DNA from: Rhodocyclaceae bacterium
GTDB lineage: Bacteria; Pseudomonadota; Gammaproteobacteria; Burkholderiales; Rhodocyclaceae
Assembly (NCBI GenBank): GCA_016704145.1
Contig: JADJAS010000003.1
Location: 62,001-126,000 of the forward strand
Reading direction: 5' to 3'
Length of the DNA stretch: 64,000 nucleotides
The position numbers were made by a program, and so were the translations under genes. Under the pieces are notes generated by a model. It did not search any database. It was not told the DNA's origin and saw only the letters and a program-made list of their open reading frames with translations. The number at the start of each line of letters is the position of its first letter. The first letter of the stretch is position 1. Shown here in pieces: positions 30,250-40,767 of this stretch.

Positions 30250-30675
30250 CTACTTGGCCATCTGTTTCTCTCTGCGCTCCTCGAGTTCCTTGCAATCGAT
30301 GCAGAGCGTTGCGGTCGGGCGAGCTTCGAGGCGCTTGAGGCCAATTTCGACGCCGCAGCTATCGCAGTAGCCATACTCTCCCGCGTCGATGCGGGCGATC
30401 GATTCATCGACTTTCTTGATCAGTTTGCGTTCACGATCGCGGTTGCGCAACTCAAGCGCGATATCCGATTCCTGGCTGGCGCGGTCGTTGGGGTCGGCGA
30501 AGACTGTGGCTTCATCCTGCATGGTCTGCACGGTCCGCTCAATGTCACCGGCAAGCTCTCCCTTGAGTGATTCCAGAATCTCGCGGAAATGCTTCAACTG
30601 CTTCGTATTCATGTACTCCTCGCCCTTTTTTGCGACATAGGGCGGGAATTGCTTGTGCAGGAAATCTTCGGCCAT
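30250..30675 (-). CDS. dksA: RNA polymerase-binding transcription factor DksA
   Basis: DksA binds the RNA polymerase secondary channel and, with ppGpp, mediates the stringent response. With the ATG at 30675 it has 141 residues, the usual size; an in-frame upstream ATG at 30735 would add 20 residues. The coiled-coil tip motif is DPNDRAS, and the C-terminal zinc finger has CDSC and CIDC. It is divergent from tRNA-Val. Confidence 0.95.
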   Translation of the reverse strand: MAEDFLHKQFPPYVAKKGEEYMNTKQLKHFREILESLKGELAGDIERTVQTMQDEATVFADPNDRASQESDIALELRNRDRERKLIKKVDESIARIDAGEYGYCDSCGVEIGLKRLEARPTATLCIDCKELEERREKQMAK

Positions 30676-30824
30676 GCTCTTCGCGGTCCGTTGAAGGAAA
30701 AGCGGCTTTATATCGGAAACATCGCTGCGCCGCAAGCCGACCTTGTGGACAAGAACGGCAGCGGCAGATCAACTGCTATACTGGCTTCCGAAAGGCGATA
30801 CCCGTCCGGAAGGACGGATTGCTC

Positions 30825-30900
30825 GGGTGCTTAGCTCAGTTGGTAGAGCGTCGCCCTTACAAGGCGAATGTCGGCGGTTCGAGCCCGTCAGCACCCACCA
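30825..30900 (+). tRNA. tRNA-Val (anticodon UAC)
   Basis: 76 nt with encoded CCA. Acceptor GGGTGCT pairs with AGCACCC, the D arm is GCTCAGTTGGTAGAGC, the anticodon loop CTTACAA contains TAC, and the T arm GGTTCGAGCCC is standard. An extended -10-like TGCTATACT lies about 45 nt upstream. Confidence 0.95.
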
Positions 30901-31037
30901 CCCGCTCGGGTTTCGCGGCACTTGACGGCCGCAACAAAAGCTTACAACCCCTTACAACTCTTGCCTCACCTTGCGTGTAGCCTGATCGTTATTGGAATCG
31001 TGGCTGACGTGATGAATGTTTTGGAAAGGGGCAAGTC

Positions 31038-31409
31038 ATGAAACGAATGCGCGCACTGTTGTTGTCCGTTGTAATTGCCGCTGGCGCCCTCGCTGGCACA
31101 TCCGCTTGGGCCGACCGTGGCCGGCACTTCCGTGGGCCGCCTCCCGGGCACTACCATCGCCACTATCATTCCGGGCCATGGCTGGGTATCGGGACCGGCC
31201 TGCTCTTTGGCTCGGCCCTTTATTGGGCGGCGACCCGTCCGCCGCCGCCGGCGGTATATATTCCTCCGGAACCTCTTGTGGTCGTGCCACCGCCCCAGTC
31301 CAGCGGCGGTGACTGGTGGTACTACTGTCGTGCCGCTGGCGCCTATTACCCTTATATCCAGCAATGCCCGACGGGATGGGAGCGCGTTGCGCCGTATCCT
31401 CCGAATTGA
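31038..31409 (+). CDS. Small secreted Tyr/Pro/His-rich protein
   Basis: The 123-residue protein has a clear Sec signal (MKRMRALLLSVVIAAGALAGTSAWA, cleavage likely after AWA). A His/Pro-rich stretch (HFRGPPPGHYHRHYH), one hydrophobic glycine-rich segment (GIGTGLLFGSALYW), a proline-rich linker and a C-terminal WYYCRAAGAYYPYIQQCPTGWERV module with two cysteines follow. That last module is recurrent in small betaproteobacterial envelope proteins of unknown function. AAAGGGG lies before the ATG. Role not known; periplasmic or surface location inferred. Confidence 0.75.
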   Translation: MKRMRALLLSVVIAAGALAGTSAWADRGRHFRGPPPGHYHRHYHSGPWLGIGTGLLFGSALYWAATRPPPPAVYIPPEPLVVVPPPQSSGGDWWYYCRAAGAYYPYIQQCPTGWERVAPYPPN

Positions 31410-31717
31410 CGCGATCGGGTGTCCACGCCAGGCGGCCGCGCGCGATCAACAGATTGGGTGGCCTCCGAGAGGAAAGGTGAGCAGACCGGTCCATTTCGCG
31501 ACAGTGTCGCCACCGGCTTCCAATCGTCGGGCTCAAGGCCGTTCTTCACCCGGTCAAGCTGGTGGCCTGCTTCGCGTCGTGCCTCAAAAGGAAAGACACG
31601 CAAGTCGTCCAAGGAACTGCTCCGAAACACTGCCAAATTCGGCTAACTCCGGCCGGCCCTTTCTTCCTAGAGTGTGCCCATGATCAACACACTCAATCAA
31701 CCAGAAAGGTCAGCCGC
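31410..31717 (+). other. Intergenic region without a recognised gene
   Basis: About 300 bp between the small secreted protein and the flavin oxidoreductase. Open frames here do not look like genes. A short inverted pair GTGTG/CACAC lies around 31672-31693, and AAAGG precedes the ATG at 31718. No promoter or terminator is clear. Confidence 0.5.
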
Positions 31718-33610
31718 ATGCATGAAGACGACCACGAGACAGTTCCACGCCCGGAAGGAATCCCGGCGCTGTCGCGACGCGAAGCCGACTTGCTCGGCAT
31801 GAACGCTGCAATATCGCGGCGGGACTTTGTCGGCATGACGTTGTTGGGCTCAGGTGCGGCGCTGCTGGCGGCCGTAGCCCCCGGGGCGATGTCGACCGCC
31901 TCGGCACAAACCGTCAACGCGCCCTTGACCGGCCTGGATGCGAGCTGGACCGGACCCGGTGGCATCGGCGACTACGCGGCCTCGAACGGCAACACGCACG
32001 AGGTACTCAATACGGCGCACGGGCGCCTGCGCAATGGCGACCTGATGGCCTCCCTTGATGCCGCCAGCAATACGGGAGAGACCTTCGATCTGCTGGTGGT
32101 TGGCGCCGGCATATCCGGCCTGTCATCCGCGTACACCTTCCACCATCAGCGACCGAACGGCCGGGTCCTGCTGCTCGATCAGCACCCCGTGTTCGGCGGC
32201 GAGGCCAAGCAGAACGAGTTCGAGGTCGACGGGGTCCATCTGTGGGCGCCCCAGGGCTCGACCGGCATGGTGTTCCCGTTGAACCGGGCCAAGGAACACA
32301 ACTTTTTCTCGGACTTCTACGACGAGCTCGACTTCCCGCGGGAGTTCGAATTCCAGCAGCCGCGCAACCTGACGACTCGCGAGTTGCTGGTCCCCGGCGA
32401 CATGTGGGGGCCGATGCACATCCAATGGGAGGCCGCCGACGTCGGCTACTTCTTCGAGTCCAAGGGATTCGTCAAGAACATGTGGCGCGACGGACTGCGC
32501 CACACGCCCTGGAGCGACAAGGAGCGGCTCGACTTCATGACGGCCGAGCTATTCCGCACGCCGAATCGCCGGCCCGACTGGGAACGATGGCTCGATTCGA
32601 TGACCTATTCGCAGTATCTGCGCGACCACGCGGGGGTCGACTGCCCGGCGTTCGAACAGTACATCAGTCCGGTCACCGCAGCGATGGGCTGCGGGCTCGG
32701 CTCCGACGTGATTTCGGCCTACTCGGCTTTCAACTACATGGCTCCGGGCCCCGTGGCCCAGGGCCGTGACCTGGTCAAAGGGCTTGCCGACCCGGCCGAC
32801 CAGGTGTACCTGGTGACACTGCCCGGCGGCAACGCCAGCATCGCGAGACGCCTGGTGCAGAAGATGGTACCCGGATCCTTCAAGGGAAAGCGCCTGAGCG
32901 AGCTCCTGCTCGACCGCATCCACTTCGCTGCGCTCGACCGGCCCGGCAATGCCGTGCGCCTACGGCTGTCCAGCACCGTCGTCGCGGTCAAGCACGAAGG
33001 CGATCCCGCCCGGGCGAAGCGGGTCACGGTCTGGTACGAGCGCGGCGGCCGCCTATACAGGGTCAGTGCGAAGGGCGTCGTACTGGCGAGCCAGCAGCAC
33101 GTGAATCGGCATCTGTGCCGCGACATCCCACAGGCGCTTCTCGACGCGATGGCGACCTTCCATCACGCGCCGATGCTCACCGTCAACGTCGCGCTGCGCA
33201 ACTGGCGGTTTCTGGACAAGCTGGGGATCAGCTGCGCACGATGGTTCGAGGGCTTCGGCTGGTGGACCGGCCTGCGCCGCAATGTGTTCATCGATGGTCG
33301 CGAAACCATGCCCCTGGACCCGAATAAACCGGTGGTGCTTACCCAGTACAACCCGTTCCTGCTGCCCGGCCTTGCCTTCCCGCAGCAGTGCACGAGCGCG
33401 CGCATGCAGCTGTTCGGGCTGAGCTTTGCCGACATCGAGGCCGCCGTGCGCGCACAGTTCACGAAGATGTTCTCCTCGGCTGGATTCGATGCCTCACGCG
33501 ACATCGCCGGCATCACGACCAATCGCTGGGGCCATGCCTACGCCGTCGCACCGCCGGGTTTTTTCTTCGGCAGGAACGGTCAGCCGGCGCCGCGCGACCT
33601 GCTGCGTTAG
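31718..33610 (+). CDS. Tat-exported FAD/NAD(P)-dependent oxidoreductase (spermidine dehydrogenase-like), interrupted by amber codon
   Basis: The product has a twin-arginine signal (SRRDFVG at about residues 33-39, then a hydrophobic stretch ending TASAQ) and a Rossmann dinucleotide site, DLLVVGAGISGLSSAYTF, near residue 125. The rest resembles periplasmic spermidine dehydrogenase-like flavin amine oxidases, for example NRWGHAYAVAPPGFFFGRNGQPAPRDLLR. An in-frame TAG at 33608 ends it, but the same frame continues 37 codons (RYYRIAFSHSELSGAQMWET...) to TGA at 33721, and that tail looks like the family C-terminus. So it is a recent nonsense mutation, readthrough or a sequence error. Polyamine substrate is inferred only from family resemblance. 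Confidence 0.75.
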   Translation: MHEDDHETVPRPEGIPALSRREADLLGMNAAISRRDFVGMTLLGSGAALLAAVAPGAMSTASAQTVNAPLTGLDASWTGPGGIGDYAASNGNTHEVLNTAHGRLRNGDLMASLDAASNTGETFDLLVVGAGISGLSSAYTFHHQRPNGRVLLLDQHPVFGGEAKQNEFEVDGVHLWAPQGSTGMVFPLNRAKEHNFFSDFYDELDFPREFEFQQPRNLTTRELLVPGDMWGPMHIQWEAADVGYFFESKGFVKNMWRDGLRHTPWSDKERLDFMTAELFRTPNRRPDWERWLDSMTYSQYLRDHAGVDCPAFEQYISPVTAAMGCGLGSDVISAYSAFNYMAPGPVAQGRDLVKGLADPADQVYLVTLPGGNASIARRLVQKMVPGSFKGKRLSELLLDRIHFAALDRPGNAVRLRLSSTVVAVKHEGDPARAKRVTVWYERGGRLYRVSAKGVVLASQQHVNRHLCRDIPQALLDAMATFHHAPMLTVNVALRNWRFLDKLGISCARWFEGFGWWTGLRRNVFIDGRETMPLDPNKPVVLTQYNPFLLPGLAFPQQCTSARMQLFGLSFADIEAAVRAQFTKMFSSAGFDASRDIAGITTNRWGHAYAVAPPGFFFGRNGQPAPRDLLR

Positions 33611-33721
33611 CGCTATTACCGCATAGCTTTCTCGCACTCCGAGCTGTCCGGCGCGCAGATGTGGGAGACCGCAGCGGATGAAGGTCAACGTGCCGCACAC
33701 CAGCTGATCGAGGTGATCTGA
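33608..33721 (+). other. In-frame C-terminal remnant behind an amber stop
   Basis: TAG at 33608-33610 followed without frame change by 36 sense codons and TGA (33719-33721). Residues IAFSHSELSGAQMWETAADEGQRAAHQ match the kind of ending expected for the upstream flavoprotein, where the GxxxWE-like segment contacts FAD. Confidence 0.7.
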
Positions 33722-33800
33722 ACGCGACGCCCGAGCCTTCTCCCGCATTCAAGGTTGTACCAGCCGCATCCATCGTCGACACCGCATCGAGGACCCATCC

Positions 33801-34322
33801 ATGAAGCTGATGTACCTACTCTCGCTCGTCTTGACCATCGGCTTGGCGCCGTTCGCGCATGCCGCCGACGTGCGGCCCATCACCGTGTTCAAACACGCGC
33901 CTTCCGCTGAACTTGATGCATTCAGGCGTGCCATTCGCGCGCAGTACGACTTGAAGGAGCGAGCGTGGGCGGCCGGTGATCACATGGCCCTTGTCAACGG
34001 CTTCTATTCCTCGACCGCCTTTACCGCAGCGGAAGGCGAACCCAAGTTCTTTGCCCAGGGCAGAGCCCAGTTCCTGGATCTGTACAAGACCTACGTGGCC
34101 GACACGACGAGGATTCGCATCGAGTCAATCCACACCCACGTCAACGGCAACATGGGTTGGGACTGGGCCAACTTCTACGCCGACGTCAAGCCGGCGAAAC
34201 TCAAGAACTACCCGCCCTCGCCCGTGCGCATCCTCTTCGTCTGGGAGAAGATTGCCGGCAAGTGGATGTGCGCGGGCGACGTCGTCCTACTGGGGACCTT
34301 CGATACTGTCACGGGGAAGTAG
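33801..34322 (+). CDS. Secreted NTF2/SnoaL-like protein
   Basis: The 173 residues have a Sec signal (MKLMYLLSLVLTIGLAPFAHA, cleavage after AHA). The mature part resembles the DUF4440/SnoaL (NTF2-like) fold: an N-terminal helix with AIRAQYDLKERAWAAGDHMALVNGFYS, F-AQGRAQFLDLYKTYV, then WDWANFYADVK and the C-terminal strand ILFVWEKIAGKWMCAGDVVLLG. Members can be small catalytic or binding domains; no active residues can be assigned. It lies 80 bp after the flavoprotein and is convergent with an AraC regulator, suggesting one accessory unit. Confidence 0.75.
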   Translation: MKLMYLLSLVLTIGLAPFAHAADVRPITVFKHAPSAELDAFRRAIRAQYDLKERAWAAGDHMALVNGFYSSTAFTAAEGEPKFFAQGRAQFLDLYKTYVADTTRIRIESIHTHVNGNMGWDWANFYADVKPAKLKNYPPSPVRILFVWEKIAGKWMCAGDVVLLGTFDTVTGK

Positions 34323-34345
34323 GAGTCGGGCTGTGCAGGTGCGCG

Positions 34346-35395
34346 TCACCAGTGCGCCTGCGCGCGCTGCAGCGTCTGCGACGGCAGCTCGCCGAAGTGG
34401 TGGCGGTAGTCGTGACTGAAGCGGCTCAAGTGCCAGAAGCCGTAGGCCTCGACTGCATCCCTGACCTTCGTGGCCGGCGTCGCAGCAAGCAGCATCCGCC
34501 GCGCGCTGTTGAGCCGCAGGATGCGCAGATAGGCCAGTGGGCCGATTCCCATGACTTCGTTGAAGCTCCACTGCAGCCAGCGCCGCGACACGCCTAGCGC
34601 CTGACAGAGATCCACGATCTGCGGCGGCTCGTCGGCGTGCGCGCGCACATATTCGCGCGCGCGGCGAACCACCTGCACGTGACTTTGCTCGCGCTTCGTT
34701 GCTCCTCGCCGGCACAAGCGTTGCGCGACCAGCGGTCCCAGGGTCCCGAGCACATCGTGCGCGAGCCTTTGCCACACCGCGGGTTTCCCGGCGGCAACTG
34801 CCTCGCCTTGGCAGGCAGTCATCATCGCCAGCAGGTGCGCGGCGAGCAGCTGAGCGAGGCTGGCGTCGTCGAGTACCACTGGACCCGGGGACAGCCAGTG
34901 CTCGATGTCGACGTGCTCGGTGTGCCACACGTAGTCGTCCAACGCATGCCGATCCACGACCAGCGAGATCAGTTCGCCGGGTGGCACGACGGAATCGAGC
35001 TCGTGCCGCGCGTCGAATGCGCTGATGCCGTTACCCCACGGAAGGCCGTTGAGAATGCCATGCCCTTTCATCCCGGTCGCGACGCCGAAGATCACCGCAC
35101 CGCTGGGCGCACTCCCGGAATGGCTCGTGCTCACGTTCCGGTATTCCTCGAACAGCACCTGGATCGACGGCAGATGCAGATCGACCGCTTGCCCGGCAAG
35201 CATGCCGGAGGTAAGCTGCAGGCATTGGATGTTCCAGCCCGGGATGCGCTGCACCGCAGCCTCATCGTCAGAGAAGCGGCGGACCCTCAGCGCGGCGGCG
35301 TCCAGCAAACCGGGTGGGACGGAAGGTGCCGGCACCGCTTCACGTCGCATGGGAGGTACCTCGGAAGAACCCATCAAGCCCGAGCGCGCAATCAA
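34346..35395 (-). CDS. AraC-family transcriptional regulator
   Basis: The 349-residue regulator has a C-terminal AraC DNA-binding domain of two helix-turn-helix units: PPQIVDLCQALGVSRRWLQWSFNEVMGIGPLAYLRILRLNSARRML and VRDAVEAYGFWHLSRFSHDYRHHFGELPSQTLQ. The N-terminal 230 residues are a sensor domain without a named match. EutR-like proteins share this layout. It is convergent with the flavoprotein and NTF2-like genes and probably controls them (inference from proximity). An in-frame ATG at 35350 is an alternative start. Confidence 0.88.
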   Translation of the reverse strand: MIARSGLMGSSEVPPMRREAVPAPSVPPGLLDAAALRVRRFSDDEAAVQRIPGWNIQCLQLTSGMLAGQAVDLHLPSIQVLFEEYRNVSTSHSGSAPSGAVIFGVATGMKGHGILNGLPWGNGISAFDARHELDSVVPPGELISLVVDRHALDDYVWHTEHVDIEHWLSPGPVVLDDASLAQLLAAHLLAMMTACQGEAVAAGKPAVWQRLAHDVLGTLGPLVAQRLCRRGATKREQSHVQVVRRAREYVRAHADEPPQIVDLCQALGVSRRWLQWSFNEVMGIGPLAYLRILRLNSARRMLLAATPATKVRDAVEAYGFWHLSRFSHDYRHHFGELPSQTLQRAQAHW

Positions 35396-35424
35396 GGTTG
35401 CTGGAGTTCATCGCCAATCGCAAG

Positions 35425-35463
35425 ACAAAAAGCCCCGCACGACGAGAATCATGCAGGGCTTTG
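35425..35463 (-). terminator. Terminator of tRNA-Asn
   Basis: On the minus strand AGCCCTGCA (35452-35460) pairs with TGCGGGGCT (35431-35439), one wobble, followed by TTTTTG. It lies about 10 nt after the tRNA-Asn 3' end. Confidence 0.85.
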
Positions 35464-35470
35464 TTATATT

Positions 35471-35546
35471 TGGCTCCCCGACCTGGGCTCGAACCAGGGA
35501 CCTGCGGATTAACAGTCCGTCGCTCTACCGACTGAGCTATCGGGGA
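35471..35546 (-). tRNA. tRNA-Asn (anticodon GUU)
   Basis: 76 nt with encoded CCA. Acceptor TCCCCGA, D arm GCTCAGTCGGTAGAGC, anticodon loop CTGTTAA containing GTT, T arm GGTTCGAGCCC. Confidence 0.95.
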
Positions 35547-35605
35547 ACTGAAGAGCCGCGCATATTAGACATTTGGACAAAGGGCGTCAAGCAAATGAGC
35601 CGCGA

Positions 35606-36046
35606 ATGAGCGACGAGCGTATTTTCTTCAAGACTACCGCTGGTGAAGCGGCGGTGCGCGAACGCACGCGGCTGGTCCAACGCAACCTGCGCACGGTGTT
35701 GATCCTGGTGGACGGGCTTGCCGACATTGGCGCGCTGAAGGCGAAGGCGGGTGACGCCACCTTGGTCGACGCCGCGATCATCGAGCTCGAAGCGATGGGA
35801 CTCATCGAGACCCGGGACGGCAGTCGGGCGGTCGAAACCGGCGTGGCGCCGCCGCTGACTCTGGCGACCGCCGATCCGTCGCCGACCGACGTCTGGTCGA
35901 CCACCGGACTCGCACCACAAGTGGTGGAAGCGGGTGCCAAGGCGACACACCCGCGCGGGTCGGCCTTGCCCAGCCCCTTGCCGGCTCCTCGCTGGTGGTC
36001 GAGATTGCGCCAGCGTCGTCGCGACGCCCGGGAGGACGCCGTCTGA
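35606..36046 (+). CDS. Conserved hypothetical protein, possible N-terminal half of a split gene
   Basis: The 146 residues begin MSDERIFFKTTAGEAAVRERTRLVQRNLRTVLILVDGLADIGALKAKAG, a predicted small helical (winged-helix-like) domain with a short turn, followed by a Pro/Ala-rich tail ending in basic residues (WWSRLRQRRRDAREDAV). The stop at 36044 is directly followed by AAAA, and an overlapping frame one base over continues with EKAYGSVLDQSADALREPN into a membrane-anchored AsmA-like protein. The pair may be one ancestral gene broken by a frameshift, or two coupled genes. No function known. Confidence 0.6.
   Translation: MSDERIFFKTTAGEAAVRERTRLVQRNLRTVLILVDGLADIGALKAKAGDATLVDAAIIELEAMGLIETRDGSRAVETGVAPPLTLATADPSPTDVWSTTGLAPQVVEAGAKATHPRGSALPSPLPAPRWWSRLRQRRRDAREDAV
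35840..35862 (+). repeat. Dispersed 23-bp motif, weak copy (19/23)
   Basis: Degenerate copy within the hypothetical gene, read in a third frame (GVAPPLTL). Confidence 0.35.
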
Positions 36047-36152
36047 AAAGGCCTACGGTAGCGTCCTCGACCAGTCCGCAGATGCTTTACGGGAACCGAA
36101 TGCGCTACCGCCGGTGCGCGCGCCGATCGCCGCGAGACCACGCGGCAAGCGC

Positions 36153-37370
36153 ATGAGGACGGGAACCCTGCTGCTGATCGCCGGACTGGTCGCGCTGGTG
36201 TTGGCGGTGCTGCGCGTCGTGTTTTATCCGTACGAGGAGCACAAACCCCAATTCGAGCATGCGCTGGCCAAGGCCTTGGGGGAAAAGGTATCGATCGGCG
36301 ATCTCCGGGTCGGCTTCCTGCCGATGCCCGTCATCATGCTCGAGAAAGTCAGTGTTGGCGACACGCCACCTTATGCGACCGCGGAGATGGTAAAGCTGTC
36401 GCCCGAATTGACTTCGCTGCTTGCCGAGCACCGTTATCGAAAAGCCTCGATTCAGGGAATGAAACTCGCGTCGACCGGACTCGGGCGGGTCGCGCGCTGG
36501 TTCGCGCCACCCGGGGCGGGCCATCCGGCGGTCGACCAGTTGGACATCGAGACCCTGTGGTTCAATGCCGGCGGCCAAAGTTTCGGTCCGCTTGCCGGGT
36601 CCGCAAGGATCGATCCGACCCGGGGACTCGGGCAGGTCCGCCTGGGCGACGCCGGGCCGGTTCGGCTCGAGGCCTTGCCGACGCCGAGGGGTTGGTCGGT
36701 CACCTGGTCGGCCAGCAACTGGGTCTCGTCCTTTGTGCCCCCGATCAAGTTCGCCGCGCTGGAAATCAAGGGCGAACTTGGCGATGGCGGCTTCTCGATC
36801 AAGAAGCTGGAAGGTCTGGCCTATGACGGCCAGTTTTCCGGATTTGGCGAAGTCGGCTGGCGTGATGGCGTCAGCCTCGCACTGACCCTGGAGCTGCGCC
36901 ACGTCGCCGCCGCCAGGCTACTTGAAGCGCTGCAGGCTCCACCGTTGCTCGATGGCAATGCCAGCGCCAAGCTGAACCTGACCAGCCGCGCCGATCGCTT
37001 CGCACGACTCGGCGAACAACTACGCGCCGACGGCAGCTTCACGCTGAGTCGCGGGCAGATCAAGCGTCTCGACTTCGCCGAAGCGCTCAAGCTCGCCGCT
37101 CAGCGGCCGCCGGGCGTCGGGCGCGGTGGCGCCACGGGCTTCGAGGAACTGGAGGGTCGGCTGTCATCCGATGGCCGCTCGATTCGCCTGACCGGGTTGC
37201 GCATGGCATCGGGACTCATGCAGGCGTCGGGCAGCGCGGTGCTGTCGCGCGGCGCCGAGCCTTCGATTTCCGGAACTCTCAACGTGGCCATCAACGGCGG
37301 TACGGGCGTTCGGGGCGCGCTGGCCATCTCCGGCAGCACCGACGATCCGGAACTGACGGCAAGCCGCTGA
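36153..37370 (+). CDS. AsmA-like membrane-anchored protein
   Basis: From the ATG at 36153 the product has about 405 residues: one N-terminal membrane helix (TLLLIAGLVALVLAVLRVVFYPY), then a long periplasmic part with KALGEKVSIGDLRVGFLPMPVIMLEKVSVGD, the typical AsmA/TamB-like start, and a C-terminal AsmA repeat region with LSRGQIKRLDFAEALKLA and RLTGLRMASGLMQASGSAVLS. Such proteins probably form lipid-transfer bridges or affect outer-membrane assembly. The open frame extends upstream and overlaps the preceding gene, so the true start may be earlier. Confidence 0.75.
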   Translation: MRTGTLLLIAGLVALVLAVLRVVFYPYEEHKPQFEHALAKALGEKVSIGDLRVGFLPMPVIMLEKVSVGDTPPYATAEMVKLSPELTSLLAEHRYRKASIQGMKLASTGLGRVARWFAPPGAGHPAVDQLDIETLWFNAGGQSFGPLAGSARIDPTRGLGQVRLGDAGPVRLEALPTPRGWSVTWSASNWVSSFVPPIKFAALEIKGELGDGGFSIKKLEGLAYDGQFSGFGEVGWRDGVSLALTLELRHVAAARLLEALQAPPLLDGNASAKLNLTSRADRFARLGEQLRADGSFTLSRGQIKRLDFAEALKLAAQRPPGVGRGGATGFEELEGRLSSDGRSIRLTGLRMASGLMQASGSAVLSRGAEPSISGTLNVAINGGTGVRGALAISGSTDDPELTASR

Positions 37371-37404
37371 CCGCCGGTCCCGGCTTGCCCTCCGGCCGGA
37401 CGCG

Positions 37405-38586
37405 TTACTTCAGCACGGCGGCGATGGCCTTGGCGACGTAGTCGATGTTCTTCGTGTTGAGTGCGGCAACGCAGATGCGGCCGGTACCGACGGCGTAGAT
37501 GCCGTACTCGGCGCGCATCTTCTCGACCTGGGCGGCCGTGAGTCCCGTGTAGGAGAACATGCCGCGCTGCACGTTGATGAAGTCGAAGTTCGGCGCACCG
37601 GCGGCCTTCAACTTCTCCACCAGGCTGGAGCGCATGGCGCGGATGCGGTCGCGCATGCCGGCCAGTTCGTCTTCCCACATCTGGCGCAGCTCGGGGCTGG
37701 ACAGCACGGCCGCGACGACCACGCCGCCGTGGGTCGGCGGGTTGGAATAGTTGGTGCGGATGACGCGCTTCACCTGCGACAGCACGCGCGCCGATTCGTC
37801 CTTGCCGGCGGTGACGATGGTCAGCGCGCCGACACGCTCGCCGTAGAGCGAGAAGGACTTCGAGAACGAGCTGGAAACGAAGAACTGCAGGCCGGAGGCG
37901 GCGAACAGGTCGAGCGCGGCGGCGTCCTGCTTGATGCCGTCGGCGAAGCCCTGGTAAGCCATGTCGACGAAAGCGACCAGCTGCCGTTCCTTCACCAGCG
38001 ACACGACGTCACCCCATTGTCCGGCAGTGAGATCGGCGCCGGTCGGGTTGTGGCAGCAGGCGTGCAGCACGACGATGGACTTGGCCGGCATCGCCGCCAG
38101 CGCGGCCTTCATGGCGGCGAAGTCGACGCCGCGGGTGGCGGCATCGTAGTAGGCGTAGTCCTTGACCGGGAAGCCGGCGGCCTCGAACAGCGCGCGGTGG
38201 TTTTCCCAGCTGGGATTGCTGATATAGACCGTGGCGTCGGGCAGCAGGCGCTTCAGGTAGTCGGCGCCGACCTTCAGCGCGCCGGTGCCGCCGAGACACT
38301 GGCAGGTGATGGCGCGGCCGGACGCCAGCAGTTCCCCGCCTTCAGTGCTCTTGCCGAACAGCAGGTTCTGCACGGCGCCGTTGTAGGCGGGCGTGCCCTC
38401 TATGGGCTGGTAGCCGCGCGGCGGCTGGGCGGCGAGGCGTGCCGCCTCGGCTGACTTTACGGCCGCGAGCAGGGGAATCTTGCCGTCGTCGCCGAAATAG
38501 ACGCCAACGCCCAGATTGACCTTGTCGGGATTGGTGTCGGCATTGAAGGCTTCATTGAGGCCAAGAATTGGGTCGCGGGGCGCCAT
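37405..38586 (-). CDS. Aromatic/aspartate aminotransferase (class I, AspC/TyrB type)
   Basis: PLP-dependent aminotransferase interconverting aspartate or aromatic amino acids with 2-oxo acids. From the ATG at 38586 it has 393 residues: [50 protein letters not shown], and the PLP lysine in [17 protein letters not shown]. Close relatives usually begin several residues earlier (SLFATVE before MAPRDP); here the codon at that place is ACG at 38610, so either ACG/CTG initiation or the internal ATG is used. It is convergent with the AsmA gene and divergent from uvrB. Confidence 0.93.
   Translation of the reverse strand: MAPRDPILGLNEAFNADTNPDKVNLGVGVYFGDDGKIPLLAAVKSAEAARLAAQPPRGYQPIEGTPAYNGAVQNLLFGKSTEGGELLASGRAITCQCLGGTGALKVGADYLKRLLPDATVYISNPSWENHRALFEAAGFPVKDYAYYDAATRGVDFAAMKAALAAMPAKSIVVLHACCHNPTGADLTAGQWGDVVSLVKERQLVAFVDMAYQGFADGIKQDAAALDLFAASGLQFFVSSSFSKSFSLYGERVGALTIVTAGKDESARVLSQVKRVIRTNYSNPPTHGGVVVAAVLSSPELRQMWEDELAGMRDRIRAMRSSLVEKLKAAGAPNFDFINVQRGMFSYTGLTAAQVEKMRAEYGIYAVGTGRICVAALNTKNIDYVAKAIAAVLK
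38436..38458 (+). repeat. Dispersed 23-bp motif, 22/23 match
   Basis: Copy antisense in the aminotransferase gene, where the gene strand encodes KSAEAAR. Confidence 0.7.
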
Positions 38587-38706
38587 TTCGACGGTGGCGA
38601 ACAGGGACGTGCTCTTTTCTGCTCCTGGTGCGGGAAGTTCGGTGGACGCGCCATAATAGCCGAATCCCGGCGGCCTCCAATCAGGCCTCGACAATCGAAA
38701 TTTCTG

Positions 38707-40738
<2,032 letters not shown>

Positions 40739-40767
<29 letters not shown>

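Noticed and set aside
30745..30782. Full sigma-70 promoter for tRNA-Val
   Set aside because: An extended -10 is visible, but no -35 at correct spacing could be supported.
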